This document shows, piece by piece, positions 1-8,510 of a stretch of DNA of 64,000 nt. Where the stretch lies: positions 1 to 64,000 of the forward strand of contig NZ_JADLQX010000025.1 in NCBI RefSeq assembly GCF_015477605.1, in the 5' to 3' direction. Origin of the DNA: Nocardia amamiensis. Lineage in GTDB: Bacteria > Actinomycetota > Actinomycetes > Mycobacteriales > Mycobacteriaceae. Position numbers and translations under genes: made by a program. Positions within the stretch are counted from its first letter, which is position 1. The number at the start of each line of letters is the position of its first letter. The notes under the pieces were generated by a model that saw nothing but the letters and a program-made list of their open reading frames with translations, was not told the DNA's origin and made no database searches.

Positions 1-2
1 TC

Positions 3-797
3 GGCCAGGTCCCCGAATTCGTCGACCCGAATACCGCGGCACCCGCCAACAATGGTGGGACAGGCGGTGGTGGGGGAACCGGAGGCAACAACGGCGGCAA
101 TGGCGGCGGGAGCGGCAACGGCGGCGGCGCAGGCAACAACAGCGGCGGACCCGGCACAGGCGGAAACAGCGGCACCGGCGGCGACGGCGCCAACCCTCCC
201 ACCACCAGCGGCCTTCCACCTTCATCCTCCAAAAGCGGCTTGGACTCCGCGGGCAACCAACCGACGCCGACCGGGTCGACCGGTCCGACCAACTCGACCA
301 GCCCGCTCGGCAGTTCGGGGCCGTTGTCCAAGCTCGCGGACATGCTGGCTCAGCTGAATTCAGGCCCCATGTTCAACGGAACCCCCGGCTCGTTCGGCGC
401 GACCGGCCCATGGGGTGCGTCCGGCCCATGGGGCGCATCGGGTCCGTTCGGGTCAATAAGTCCGGCGGGCCTCGGCGGCGGATCGGCCGGCGGCGGAGCC
501 GGGATCGGCAGTCCGGTCGACGACAAACTGTTCCCTCGTGCCGGCGCCCCCGGGACCGGCACCCCCACCAACACCGGCCGTGCCGGAATCCCGGACACCG
601 CAACCCAAACCAACGCCGCCTACCCGATGGGGATGGGCGGCTACCCGATGGGCGGAGGTATGGGCGGCGGCATGGGCGGACAAGGCCAGCAACAACAGCA
701 GGAGCGCAAACGTGCCGCCTACCTGGACGGTCCCGAGCACCTCGAGGAAGCCGTCGGCGACGATCCACTGTCGGTCCGGCCCATCATCGATCGTTGA
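3..797 (+). CDS. Gly/Pro/Ser-rich low-complexity protein, 5' end missing
   Basis: The reading frame is open from the left edge to a TGA, so the N-terminus lies outside the window. The visible part is about 264 residues. It begins with a Gly/Asn-rich tract (many GGN, GNGGG) and then a Thr/Ser/Pro segment. About 60 residues into the second half there is a short repeat of the type GPWGAS-GPWGAS-GPFGS. A Met/Gly/Gln-rich stretch follows, and then a charged, non-repetitive tail containing DGPEHLEEAVGDD and ending in RPIIDR. Low-complexity Gly-rich bodies with an ordered acidic tail are typical of cell-surface or type VII (ESX) secreted proteins of mycolata, but no WXG or PE/PPE domain is visible because the N-terminus is absent. 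The next gene starts 15 bp downstream. The frame and end are clear; the function is not. Confidence 0.6.
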   Translation, partial: GQVPEFVDPNTAAPANNGGTGGGGGTGGNNGGNGGGSGNGGGAGNNSGGPGTGGNSGTGGDGANPPTTSGLPPSSSKSGLDSAGNQPTPTGSTGPTNSTSPLGSSGPLSKLADMLAQLNSGPMFNGTPGSFGATGPWGASGPWGASGPFGSISPAGLGGGSAGGGAGIGSPVDDKLFPRAGAPGTGTPTNTGRAGIPDTATQTNAAYPMGMGGYPMGGGMGGGMGGQGQQQQQERKRAAYLDGPEHLEEAVGDDPLSVRPIIDR

Positions 798-812
798 GAC
801 AGGCGGCCGACC

Positions 813-1892
813 ATGCGCTTTCATATCGTGAATTTCCCCAATACCGAGACCACCCGGCACTATCAGCCGTGCGCGTATACGCAGAAGAATCGGCGCTTCG
901 CCTCGATGATGACCGAGCTCGGTCATGAGGTATTCCTGTACGGCGGCGAGGAGAACGACGCGACGTGCACGGAATTCGTCCCGATCATCACCAAAGCTGA
1001 GCAGTCCGAGTGGTTCGGCGGCGCCGACCTGTACAAGGACCCCATCAATCTCACGTGGAGTCCCCATGATGTGCATTGGCAGACCTCCAACGAGCGCGCG
1101 GTCACCGAGATCGCCCAGCGGAAGATCGAGCACGACTTCATCGGAATCCTCGGTGGCACTTGCCAAAAGCCCATCGCAGATACCTTTCCCGAGCTGATGA
1201 CCGTCGAATTCGGCATCGGCTACAGCGGGGTGTTCGCCAACTATCGTGTGTTCGAGAGCTACGCGTGGATGCATGCCGTCTACGGCTCGTATGCGAGTGT
1301 CCCCGGCGTCATGAGCGCCCGCGGCCAGTTCTACGACGCCGTGATCCCGAACTACTATGACGTGGCGGACTTCCCGTTCTCCGACGAAAAGGACGACTAC
1401 TTCCTGTTCATCGGCAGGATGGTCGAGGCCAAAGGCATTCAGATCGCGATCGACACCTGCACGCGGCTCGGCGTGAAGCTGATCGTCGCCGGCGCGGGGG
1501 AAGTCCCCGAGGCCGACTGCGTCGAATACGTCGGTGTAGTCGACTCGACGCGCCGCGGCGAGTTGATGAGCCGGGCCCGTGCGGTTTTCGTGCCGACGCT
1601 CTATCTCGAACCTTTCGGTGGCGTCCACGCCGAGGCGATGCTGTGTGGGACCCCGGTGATCACCACCGACTGGGGTGTGTTCACCGAAACCGTGCAGCAC
1701 GGTGTGCAGGGCTTTCGCTGCCGGACGCTACGCGAGTTCTGCGAGGCCGCTGACGCCGTCGACAAACTCGACTATCGCGGAATCCGCGACTACGCGATCT
1801 CGAAATTTTCCACTGACGTCGTCGCCCCACAGTACGAGGCGTATTTCGAACGCTTGCTCACGCTGTGGGGCGAAGGCTGGTACGCGACATAG
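813..1892 (+). CDS. GT-B glycosyltransferase (GT4-like)
   Basis: The 359-aa product has the layout of a retaining GT-B glycosyltransferase. The N-terminal half is a Rossmann-like domain beginning MRFHIVNFPN. The C-terminal half contains a strand-turn segment FLFIGRMVEAKGIQIAI and the donor-binding motif EPFGGVHAEAMLCGTPVI, which matches the E-x7-E signature of family GT4. It would transfer a sugar from a nucleotide-sugar donor in the cytoplasm; neither donor nor acceptor can be read from the sequence. It lies 15 bp after the Gly-rich gene and 9 bp before another glycosyltransferase-like gene on the same strand, so the three are probably one operon acting on a surface glycan or glycoprotein. 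The ATG start follows the upstream stop closely, and no better start is visible. Confidence 0.85.
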   Translation: MRFHIVNFPNTETTRHYQPCAYTQKNRRFASMMTELGHEVFLYGGEENDATCTEFVPIITKAEQSEWFGGADLYKDPINLTWSPHDVHWQTSNERAVTEIAQRKIEHDFIGILGGTCQKPIADTFPELMTVEFGIGYSGVFANYRVFESYAWMHAVYGSYASVPGVMSARGQFYDAVIPNYYDVADFPFSDEKDDYFLFIGRMVEAKGIQIAIDTCTRLGVKLIVAGAGEVPEADCVEYVGVVDSTRRGELMSRARAVFVPTLYLEPFGGVHAEAMLCGTPVITTDWGVFTETVQHGVQGFRCRTLREFCEAADAVDKLDYRGIRDYAISKFSTDVVAPQYEAYFERLLTLWGEGWYAT

Positions 1893-1901
1893 GAGGTCAC
1901 T

Positions 1902-3512
1902 GTGACGGGAACACTGTCGCGGTCGGACACAGGGCCTACCGTGCTGACGGAATCGGGCCGCCGGAACCTGGTCGTTCTGCGGGCGGGCGACGAATCACTG
2001 CACGAGCAGTGGCTGGCCGGTCCGCATCCACGCACCTGGGACCTGGTGGTGAGCTATTTCGGTGACGACCCGGACCGCTACCGGGTCGCGGACGTGACCA
2101 GAATCGACCGCAAAGGCCCGAAATGGCCTGCCCTGCACCATGTCCTGACGGTCGACCTGGCTGAGGTGCTCGACCGATACGATTACGTCTGGCTCCCCGA
2201 CGACGACCTGGCCGCCGACACCTCCAGCATCAACGAGCTGTTCCAATACGCGGCGCAGCACCGGCTCGCACTGACCCAGCCCGCGCTCACCGAGGACAGC
2301 TACTACTCCCACGAGATCACGCTCGTCGATCGCCGATTCGTCCTCCGGCACACGAACTTCGTCGAAATCATGGCGCCTTGTTTCAGCCGGGAATTCCTGC
2401 GCCGTTGCCTGCCGACCTTCGACGCCACCCAGACCGGCTGGGGTCTGGACTTCCACTGGCCGCGATTCATCACCGACTCCACAGCGATCGCCATCGTCGA
2501 CGCCGTAACGGTCCGGCACACCCGACCGGTCGGCGGGCCGAATTACGCTGCGGCTCGGGCGAGTGGGATCGACACGTGGGCGGAGTATTGCGAATATCTG
2601 CTCACGCACGAAATCAGTGATTTGACGCCGCGCGTGCACCGCGGCGTCGGCGCACCCAACCGGCCGGCGGGAACCCTTGAACCCACCGCGATCTGCGTAA
2701 CCATCGACCGGTGGCGCCCCGAGTTGGCCGGCTGGATCGACTTCCACTCCGCGCAAGCGGAATTGACCATCGTCTACACCGATGATCCGGACGTCCGGGC
2801 CGCGCTGAGCGCAGTGCGCGGTGAGCGGCCCGTCAGTCTTCGCGACCACGCGGCACCCACCGACGACACGGTTCCCCGCGAGGTAGCCAACATCGCCGAC
2901 GCCGCCGCAACGGCCGAGGCGGCGGGTATGCAATGGCTGCTACCACTCGGCCCCGACGAGGTCTTCTATGACGACGGTCGCCGCCGCTGGCAGATTCCCG
3001 GCGCCGGGCAGGTGACATTCATCGGACACGAAGCCATCCCCTCCCCGGTGCCGGTGACCGATCCGATCCACGAGTGCACCGTGTTCCGGGTCAGCGGGCG
3101 GTCACCCTTCCTCGACACACCGGCCAACCGCAGCGCGGTCCGTCTCGGCCCTGCAGTCGCACCGGTGGACGAGTACGGTTTCACCGGATTCGACGGCGTG
3201 CACGGCACCGTGACCGCGCCGATGATCCTGCACTACCCGTATCCGAGTTTCGAGAGCTGGCTGGCTCGAGCCGAAGAAGTCGCCGAGGTCGGCGGCAGCA
3301 AGGCACGGCATTTCGCCCATCACTCCAGAGACCTGCTGCAGGTGGCCCTCGCCCATGGCGAGCTCTCGGGCGCACGCGCCTGTTTCCAAGCCGGAATCCC
3401 GTCCGACGGCATGGTCGACCGGATGCTCCTGGCCGGTGAGCTCATGCGCGCCGAGCCGCTGCGACTGATGCGCGGCCCCACCGGTGCGAGAGCGGCTACC
3501 GGCAGTCGGTGA
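1902..3512 (+). CDS. DUF707-type glycosyltransferase-like protein with a second domain
   Basis: The 536-aa protein starts at a GTG with a strong AGGAGG ribosome site 6 bp upstream. Residues 20-260 resemble the DUF707 family. They contain a WDLVVSYFG strand, an acidic YVWLPDDDL motif comparable to the DxD of metal-dependent glycosyltransferases, and the family-typical GWGLDFHWP segment. Residues 265-520 form a second region (AICVTIDRWRPELAGWIDFH, then IVYTDDPDV and LLPLGPDEVFYDD) that looks like a family 92-type or other GT-A-like glycosyltransferase domain, so this may be a two-domain enzyme. It is probably co-transcribed with the GT-B gene upstream. The substrate is unknown. The DUF707 assignment is from remembered motif similarity; the role in glycan assembly is inferred from the neighbours. 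Confidence 0.75.
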   Translation: MTGTLSRSDTGPTVLTESGRRNLVVLRAGDESLHEQWLAGPHPRTWDLVVSYFGDDPDRYRVADVTRIDRKGPKWPALHHVLTVDLAEVLDRYDYVWLPDDDLAADTSSINELFQYAAQHRLALTQPALTEDSYYSHEITLVDRRFVLRHTNFVEIMAPCFSREFLRRCLPTFDATQTGWGLDFHWPRFITDSTAIAIVDAVTVRHTRPVGGPNYAAARASGIDTWAEYCEYLLTHEISDLTPRVHRGVGAPNRPAGTLEPTAICVTIDRWRPELAGWIDFHSAQAELTIVYTDDPDVRAALSAVRGERPVSLRDHAAPTDDTVPREVANIADAAATAEAAGMQWLLPLGPDEVFYDDGRRRWQIPGAGQVTFIGHEAIPSPVPVTDPIHECTVFRVSGRSPFLDTPANRSAVRLGPAVAPVDEYGFTGFDGVHGTVTAPMILHYPYPSFESWLARAEEVAEVGGSKARHFAHHSRDLLQVALAHGELSGARACFQAGIPSDGMVDRMLLAGELMRAEPLRLMRGPTGARAATGSR

Positions 3513-3513
3513 G

Positions 3514-3700
3514 GTCGAGGGCCGCGCGCACGAGGTGTCGGTGCCGTGGTAGCGGTAGACGTCGTCAAGAGATCCGGATTGGCCGAATGTGCTGACCCCC
3601 AGCGCAATACCGCGCACCTGGCTGATCGTGGCCAGGAAGGTCAGGGTCGAGGCGGCAGCCCGCGGCGCGGTCGCGGCGATCAGCGACCGGCCATGTACCG
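3514..3700 (-). pseudogene. 3' remnant of a pyruvate dehydrogenase E1/transketolase-type gene
   Basis: Read on the minus strand, this segment encodes TLTFLATISQ, RGIALGVSTFGQSGSLDDVYRYHG and then, after a one-base frame change, VRAALDLTDCR followed by a stop. The phrase VxxFGQSGSLDDVYRYHG with a following VRAALDL is characteristic of the C-terminal domain of AceE/transketolase-like thiamine enzymes. No upstream catalytic domains remain within the preceding 400 bp, so this is a truncated and frameshifted relic. It ends next to the stop of the glycosyltransferase gene on the other strand. The family assignment rests on a short stretch. Confidence 0.5.
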
Positions 3701-4051
3701 AGCTACCGACGTTCGTGGTGGACGACCCTCGACGCGTGCTGGGTCCACTTGCCTCGAGGATCTACGGCGAGCCCTCTCACAAGGCAGCCACAATGGTCCA
3801 CCGCTGGATCCACGCTGTTCCAGCGCACATCGCCCGGTCGTACCGGCACGTACCGCAATTCGCCGATCCCGCCGCTCTGCCGAGTTGATCGGCCCGATTC
3901 TGTGCGAACTCATCGAGCGCACCGGTGTTCTGCTCCTGCTCGACCTCGCCTACGCCCTCCGGACTACGCGATCGGAACTGTCGTACCGGCGCGCCGCGCC
4001 GCGTCACCGTCACGGCGGGCATACAGACAATCGGACGTCCAATTGCTGATC

Positions 4052-4304
4052 ATGTCCGATACGCACGTTCCCACGCGGGCACGGGATCTGCCGGGGATGC
4101 TCTGGCGCGAGGTCGGCGCGGCCGACGTGGTCGGACACGCGGGCGACTGGGTGGAGCTCGCCCTGCTGTACCGGCTGGCAGTGCGCAGTATGCGCCTCAT
4201 CGGCGTCTACGGCAACAACGACGGTCCCGAGCTCCGCGCGCGGCTGCCCGGGATCGCTCATGCCGACCTCGACGGACTCTTCCAATGCGACCGGTTCAAT
4301 GAAA
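4052..4304 (+). pseudogene. Truncated YfcE/MJ0936-type metallophosphoesterase
   Basis: The frame encodes LLIMSDTHVPTRARDLP, VVGHAGDW and VYGNNDGPEL, the first metal-binding motifs of the calcineurin-like phosphoesterases (D-x-H, G-D, G-N-x-D). The similarity then stops at about 85 residues. The expected GHxH motifs are missing and the frame runs on antisense through the TetR gene. It is therefore a 5' fragment, although a few codons before the ATG (VQLL) could belong to the original start. No clear ribosome site is visible. Loss of the C-terminal half makes activity very unlikely. Confidence 0.55.
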
Positions 4305-4307
4305 TAT

Positions 4308-4949
4308 TCAATTATCCTTTTCCCCGGTGCGAGGCGTCGGCACTTGCTCTGGGGCGACGGCCGTGCGCAGGGTCTCGATCCACCAGTCGACCGTGCGATC
4401 CCGCGCGCCCGCGCCCAGGCCGGCGCTGCGGCGGAATTCATCGCCGAACAGCGGCTCCATCGCAACAGCCTGGTGCAATGCGGCCACCGTCAGCTGAATC
4501 GCCTCGCGTGTCGGCGGCGTTCGCCCGAGGGCCACGCAGCTCTCGCACGCCTGGGCGTGCAGCCGGTCCACCACCTGATCGAGCAGTCCGCTGCCGGTGT
4601 CCCGCCAACCGGACCGGTGCAGCGCAAGCGCCAGTTCGGCATAACCGTCGGCGTACAGCGCCGACAGCGCATGCACCAACTCGGCGGGGTCGATCGGACG
4701 ATCCGTCCACGCACCCAGAACGGCGTGCAGTTCCGTCTTCAGTTTGGTCCCGCCGAATCGCAGCAATGCCTCCAGCAGTTGGTCACGCGTGCCGAAGTGA
4801 TGGTTGACCGCGGCATCGGACACCCCGATCTCGGCGGCGACCGCACGCACCTGCACCGCGGCCGGTCCACCCGTGGCCAGCAGCTTGCCCGCCGCCTCCA
4901 AAATGATCCGCTTGGCGTCATCGGGTTTGCGTCGCACTCGGTTAGCCAC
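4308..4949 (-). CDS. TetR family transcriptional regulator
   Basis: The 213-aa product has the usual TetR N-terminal helix-turn-helix in the first 60 residues (IILEAAGKLLATGG, then VRAVAAEIGVSDAAVNHHFGTRDQLLEALL). An all-helical ligand-binding C-terminal domain follows. It is divergent from an alpha/beta hydrolase gene, with about 70 bp between the starts. That gap holds two inverted repeats, one of which overlaps the hydrolase ribosome site. By the usual TetR logic it represses the hydrolase and itself until a small ligand binds. The ligand is unknown. Confidence 0.9.
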   Translation of the reverse strand: MANRVRRKPDDAKRIILEAAGKLLATGGPAAVQVRAVAAEIGVSDAAVNHHFGTRDQLLEALLRFGGTKLKTELHAVLGAWTDRPIDPAELVHALSALYADGYAELALALHRSGWRDTGSGLLDQVVDRLHAQACESCVALGRTPPTREAIQLTVAALHQAVAMEPLFGDEFRRSAGLGAGARDRTVDWWIETLRTAVAPEQVPTPRTGEKDN

Positions 4950-4958
4950 TCATAGATC

Positions 4959-4980
4959 CTACCTTGACAAGTCAAAGTAG
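4959..4980. promoter_or_regulatory. Inverted repeat 1, probable TetR operator
   Basis: Arms CTACCTTGAC and GTCAAAGTAG are separated by AA, with one mismatch in ten pairs. The repeat lies between the divergent TetR and hydrolase starts and contains a TTGACA that could serve as the -35 element of the hydrolase promoter. Confidence 0.6.
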
Positions 4981-4985
4981 CTCCT

Positions 4986-5009
4986 CTTACCTTGGATGCT
5001 CAAGGTAAG
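4986..5009. promoter_or_regulatory. Inverted repeat 2 overlapping the hydrolase ribosome site
   Basis: Arms CTTACCTTG and CAAGGTAAG pair perfectly (9 of 9) around a 6-nt spacer. The right arm runs into the AAGGAGG ribosome site at 5007-5013 that serves the GTG at 5021. It may be a second TetR operator sharing the ACCTTG core with repeat 1, or an RNA hairpin masking translation, or both. Confidence 0.6.
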
Positions 5010-5020
5010 GAGGTGGCGTC

Positions 5021-5899
5021 GTGCACGGACAATCCACGATTCCCGCGATGACCGATCTGGCGGTGACACTGGGCGTCTCGATCCACGATTCGACACCACC
5101 CCGCGAGATCCGCTTCTCCCATGCGGGCTGTCGGCTACACGGATTGGACTGGGGCGGAACCCGATTTCCGGTACTGCTGCTGCACGGCGGCAAATTAACC
5201 GCGCACACATGGGATTTCGTCTGCCTCGGCCTGCGCGGCGATGTCCGGCTGGTCGCGCTGGATCTGCGCGGACACGGTGACAGCGACTGGTCCGACGACT
5301 ACAGCATCGACACCCTTGCGGCCGACGTCGTCGCTACGGCCGACCACCTCGGCTTCGATCGGGTCGGGCTGGTCGGAATGTCACTCGGCGGCGTGGTCGC
5401 CGCGCACGTCGCTGACGCGCGGCCCGACCGAGTCGACCGGCTGGCACTCATCGATGTCGCCCCCGGCGTGGACTTCGACAGCACCCAGCGAATGCGAGCA
5501 TTCATCACCGGGCTCGGCCCGGTGCGCGAACTCCAGACGGTGGTAGATGCCGCCATGCGGGTCAATCCACGCGCCAACCGCGCGACAGTCGCCTACCGCA
5601 TGAGCACACTGTTTCGCCAGGCGCCCGATGGCGATTGGGTGCCGAAGGCCGATCCGAGTCCACCCGACTTCCCCGCTATTCTCGCCGCCATCGATCGGCT
5701 GGCCGCTCAGCTGAGCGGGGTGCGGGTGCTGTTGGTGCGCGGCGGACGCAGCAGGGCACTTTCTCAAGCCGCGGCCGAACGACTGGTCGAACGCATACCG
5801 GACGGGGAACTCGTGGTCGTACCGGACGCCGGGCACAACGTCCAGGAGGACGATCCGGCCGCGCTGATAACCGCACTGCGCGCCTTCTTGACACGCTGA
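5021..5899 (+). CDS. Alpha/beta hydrolase
   Basis: The 292-aa protein carries the alpha/beta-hydrolase fold. The oxyanion strand is VLLLHGGKLTAHTWD, the nucleophile elbow is GMSLGG (about residue 128), and a C-terminal PDAGHN carries the catalytic His. An acid residue between them is plausible. The GTG at 5021 is chosen because a strong AAGGAGG lies 7 bp upstream; an ATG nine codons later is the alternative. It is predicted cytoplasmic and probably cleaves an ester, lactone or similar bond. The adjacent divergent TetR and two operator-like repeats suggest induction by a substrate-like compound. Confidence 0.85.
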   Translation: MHGQSTIPAMTDLAVTLGVSIHDSTPPREIRFSHAGCRLHGLDWGGTRFPVLLLHGGKLTAHTWDFVCLGLRGDVRLVALDLRGHGDSDWSDDYSIDTLAADVVATADHLGFDRVGLVGMSLGGVVAAHVADARPDRVDRLALIDVAPGVDFDSTQRMRAFITGLGPVRELQTVVDAAMRVNPRANRATVAYRMSTLFRQAPDGDWVPKADPSPPDFPAILAAIDRLAAQLSGVRVLLVRGGRSRALSQAAAERLVERIPDGELVVVPDAGHNVQEDDPAALITALRAFLTR

Positions 5900-6395
5900 C
5901 CGCTACCAACGCCCGGCAACTGCGACCGCAGTCACCCCCGCCGCCGCATGCACCTCACTTTGCGGTACGGGGTACAGCCCGGAGTAAGACAGGCAACAGG
6001 TGCAGTCAACGCCGAGTCTCGTCGACGCGACCCGACGGTGTCGGCCGGACTGCAGTTGGCGGTCGCCGCGGTACTGACCACGCCTCTGCTAGGTCCAAAA
6101 TCATTGGTGTACAACGTCTTCCAGTGCGCGGTAATGGCCAGGAGCGTATGGTGGTCGGCTTTCAGTGCTCTGTCACCCGTATGGCACGGACGCACGCTGC
6201 TGGGCAAGGCGGCCGGCCGGTTACGATACTCAACCACGCCGATGCGGCCGGTAGGAATCAATCGGACTTCGCCTTGCGCTCAGCCAGTCGCGTGGTGAGC
6301 TGGGCCAGCACTTCGCTATATTCGTCGTCGCTGCCCGGGTGACGGTCCGGGAGGGTCAGCCGTCCGCTGCACCGCGAACGTACCAGACGGCGTGG
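5900..6395. other. No recognisable gene
   Basis: Open frames on both strands here (for example 5932-6261 on the minus strand) have no recognisable motif, no good ribosome site and Arg/Pro/Thr-biased composition. The minus-strand tail near 6260-6370 (EYSEVLAQLTTRLAERKAKSD) could be the end of a decayed gene. Confidence 0.4.
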
Positions 6396-6530
6396 AGTAT
6401 CCTGACGCCGCAGCGAGCGGCGGCGGCCATCCTGTACGCGATGCCGTAGGCGCGGCGGGTGTTGGCGGGCCCGATCGTGTCCAGGAAGCGGCATCCCGGC
6501 CGACAGCTCCTATCGTCTGCTGCCGGCCTG
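6396..6530 (-). pseudogene. Possible tyrosine-recombinase N-terminal remnant
   Basis: On the minus strand one frame encodes FLDTIGPANTRRAYGIA, which resembles the SAM-like core-binding segment of phage-type integrases (NTRRAY). The frame ends within 30 residues and no catalytic domain follows, so it is at best a relic. The similarity is short and the call is tentative. Confidence 0.3.
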
Positions 6531-6592
6531 ACGGCCCGGCCTCACTTCAGGTGCCGGACGAAGAACCGGTTTGCCGCTGGTTTCGCGCGTGG

Positions 6593-7618
6593 CTAACCCG
6601 AGAGCTGCACGTCGGCCAGCCCACTGCGGGACGCGCGCCGGTAACTGCCCGGCGCGACACCGTATTCGCGTTTGAATGCCTTCGCGAACGCGAATTCCGA
6701 GCTGTATCCGGCTCGTTCGGCCACGGTCGCCAGCGGGGCATCGGTTTCGCGCAGCAGCCTGCCCGCCGCGGTCATCCGCCAACTGGTGAGATAACCGAGC
6801 GGCGGCTCCCCCAGCACGGCGGTGAACCGCTTGGCGAACGCGGCGCGCGACAGACCGGACGCTCGGCTGAGTTCCTCGACGGTCCACGGATGGCCAGGGT
6901 CGGCGTGGATGGCGCGCAGCGCGGGCGCGATGACGGGGTCGGTGACCGCTGCCGCCCATCCTTTCGCACGATCCGCCGTCATGCCCTGATACCAGGCTCG
7001 CATGATCAGCAGCAGGAGCAGGTCGATCAGGGCCGCGACGATGCTGTCGCTGCCGGGGCCCGGATTGTCCATCTCGCTGGTCAGCTGGCCGACTGCGATA
7101 CGGAGGGCGGGCTGCTGGCTCGCGGCAGGCAGATGGATCACCTCAGGCATCCCCGCCATCAGCGGATGCTGCCGGGTTACGTCGAGTTTGTAAGCGCCGC
7201 AAGCAAGGACGGTCCGTTCGCCCGGCCCGTCTTTGTACAGACCGCAACCGAGGACGGGCTGATCCCCTTGCGCTTCGACGGCCACTCGGCGGTCTACCGT
7301 CTTGCCGTCGATCAGTAACTGACGGATGTAGGAGCTGTGGTCGACCCGATCTTGGGTGAACACGTCCGGCGCCAGGACCTGGTCGCTGCACAGCGTATGT
7401 CCGCTGCCCTGTCGCAGGAACACGGTGTCGCCGGTATCGAGCCGGACTGAGGCGCCGCCGTCGGGTGGGACGAGCAAGCAACTGCCGTGCAGGACCACAT
7501 GGAAACTGGCGCCGGAGACAGCGGGGAATCGCATGCTCCACGGCGCGCGGGCGTCGGTGCGGGTGAACACCGGTGTACCGGTTCGCAGCGCAGTGAGGGC
7601 GTCGCTGAATACATCCAC
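6593..7618 (-). CDS. AraC family regulator with cupin-type sensor domain
   Basis: The 341-aa protein has an N-terminal AraC-ligand/cupin domain (residues 1-180, with FHVVLHGSCLLVPP and DTVFLRQGSGHTL). The C-terminal half contains the two AraC helix-turn-helix motifs: WTVEELSRASGLSRAAFAKRF and ATVAERAGYSSEFAFAKAFKR. Such cupin_6-type regulators usually control a nearby oxidoreductase or transporter. The closest candidates are the membrane protein and zinc-type dehydrogenase pair transcribed away from it, starting about 230 bp upstream. The effector is unknown. Confidence 0.9.
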   Translation of the reverse strand: MDVFSDALTALRTGTPVFTRTDARAPWSMRFPAVSGASFHVVLHGSCLLVPPDGGASVRLDTGDTVFLRQGSGHTLCSDQVLAPDVFTQDRVDHSSYIRQLLIDGKTVDRRVAVEAQGDQPVLGCGLYKDGPGERTVLACGAYKLDVTRQHPLMAGMPEVIHLPAASQQPALRIAVGQLTSEMDNPGPGSDSIVAALIDLLLLLIMRAWYQGMTADRAKGWAAAVTDPVIAPALRAIHADPGHPWTVEELSRASGLSRAAFAKRFTAVLGEPPLGYLTSWRMTAAGRLLRETDAPLATVAERAGYSSEFAFAKAFKREYGVAPGSYRRASRSGLADVQLSG

Positions 7619-7847
7619 TCGCTACCTCACCGCATCCCGAAGACGTTGGGACAGAAATGCGAGCGTATCAGCCATTCAATCGCGGTCCCGGCGAACCTAA
7701 CGTTGCTCGCGTTCCACTAGAGCACGGAAGGTGCGAGGTCGATGGGCACAATCACCACAGCTCAGAGCATGCGGCGAGGTCGAGCGACGCTGACTCCCGA
7801 CGGCGATGTTTACCGCGGAATCGTGCCCGACGATGTGGTGGTGGGCC

Positions 7848-8510
7848 ATGGCGGATGAGCCGATCGCGCCAGCGTTGATGAACGCCTTGGTAACCGAGCA
7901 TTTCGTGCTGCAATCCGCCGCCAGCACAACCGTCAGCGAGGCTTTGGGGCGCGCCACACTGTATCTATCGTCGCTGTCGAGCTCGCTGGTGGCCATGGGG
8001 TTCGCTGCCCAGTCACCCGATATCTTTCCCGCGTTTGCGGCCGCCGTGATTCCGGTGCTCCTTCTGCTAGGCGTGCTCACCGTCGTTCGGCTGGTCGACA
8101 CCGGAATTCAGAACATCACCTATTTGGCGGGCATAGCTCGGATCAGGGCTCGCTACCGAACCCTTTCGCCGGAGGCGGCGCAGTTCTTCCAGTCCTGGGG
8201 CGATGCGGAGGACGAAACCGGACAAGCTTTGGCGTCATTGGCGGTGACGAGAAGCCCGTTGGTCGGTCTGTTCACCACCGCCAGCACCATCGCTTCGATC
8301 AACAGCGTGGTGGCGGGAGCCGGAATTGTGTTGCCGCTGGTGAGACTTTTCGGTATTGATCTCGCAGTGGCTGTTCCCGTCGCGGTGGTGCTGTCCACAG
8401 TGCTCATAGCCGTCTTCTACCGGTATCAGGACCGCCGCTACCGGGCCACAGACAGGTTGCGAGGCCCCGATCGCACACCGGTTGTGATGCGAAAGGGAAT
8501 ATCCAGATGA
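7848..8510 (+). CDS. Uncharacterised membrane protein
   Basis: About 220 residues from the ATG at 7848 (MADEPIAP). An upstream ATG at 7806 in the same frame is possible but gives an unusual Trp-rich leader. The protein has two hydrophobic clusters: one near residues 55-90 (FAAAVIPVLLLLGVLTVVRLV) and one near 160-200 (IVLPLVRLFGIDLAVAVPVAVVLSTVLIAVFY). An amphipathic middle and a basic tail complete it, suggesting an inner-membrane protein with about four segments. I do not recognise the family. Its TGA overlaps the ATG of the following dehydrogenase (ATGA), so the two are translationally coupled. Confidence 0.65.
   Translation: MADEPIAPALMNALVTEHFVLQSAASTTVSEALGRATLYLSSLSSSLVAMGFAAQSPDIFPAFAAAVIPVLLLLGVLTVVRLVDTGIQNITYLAGIARIRARYRTLSPEAAQFFQSWGDAEDETGQALASLAVTRSPLVGLFTTASTIASINSVVAGAGIVLPLVRLFGIDLAVAVPVAVVLSTVLIAVFYRYQDRRYRATDRLRGPDRTPVVMRKGISR

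Noticed and set aside
453-1700. Long minus-strand ORF (415 aa)
   Set aside because: Antisense shadow of the Gly-rich and glycosyltransferase genes, with no recognisable domain; high GC leaves long open frames on the opposite strand.
1995-2933. Minus-strand ORF of 312 aa
   Set aside because: Antisense of the DUF707-type gene, no motifs, no start signals.
5932-6261. Minus-strand ORF of 109 aa
   Set aside because: No ribosome site, no motif, biased composition; likely chance frame in a decayed region.
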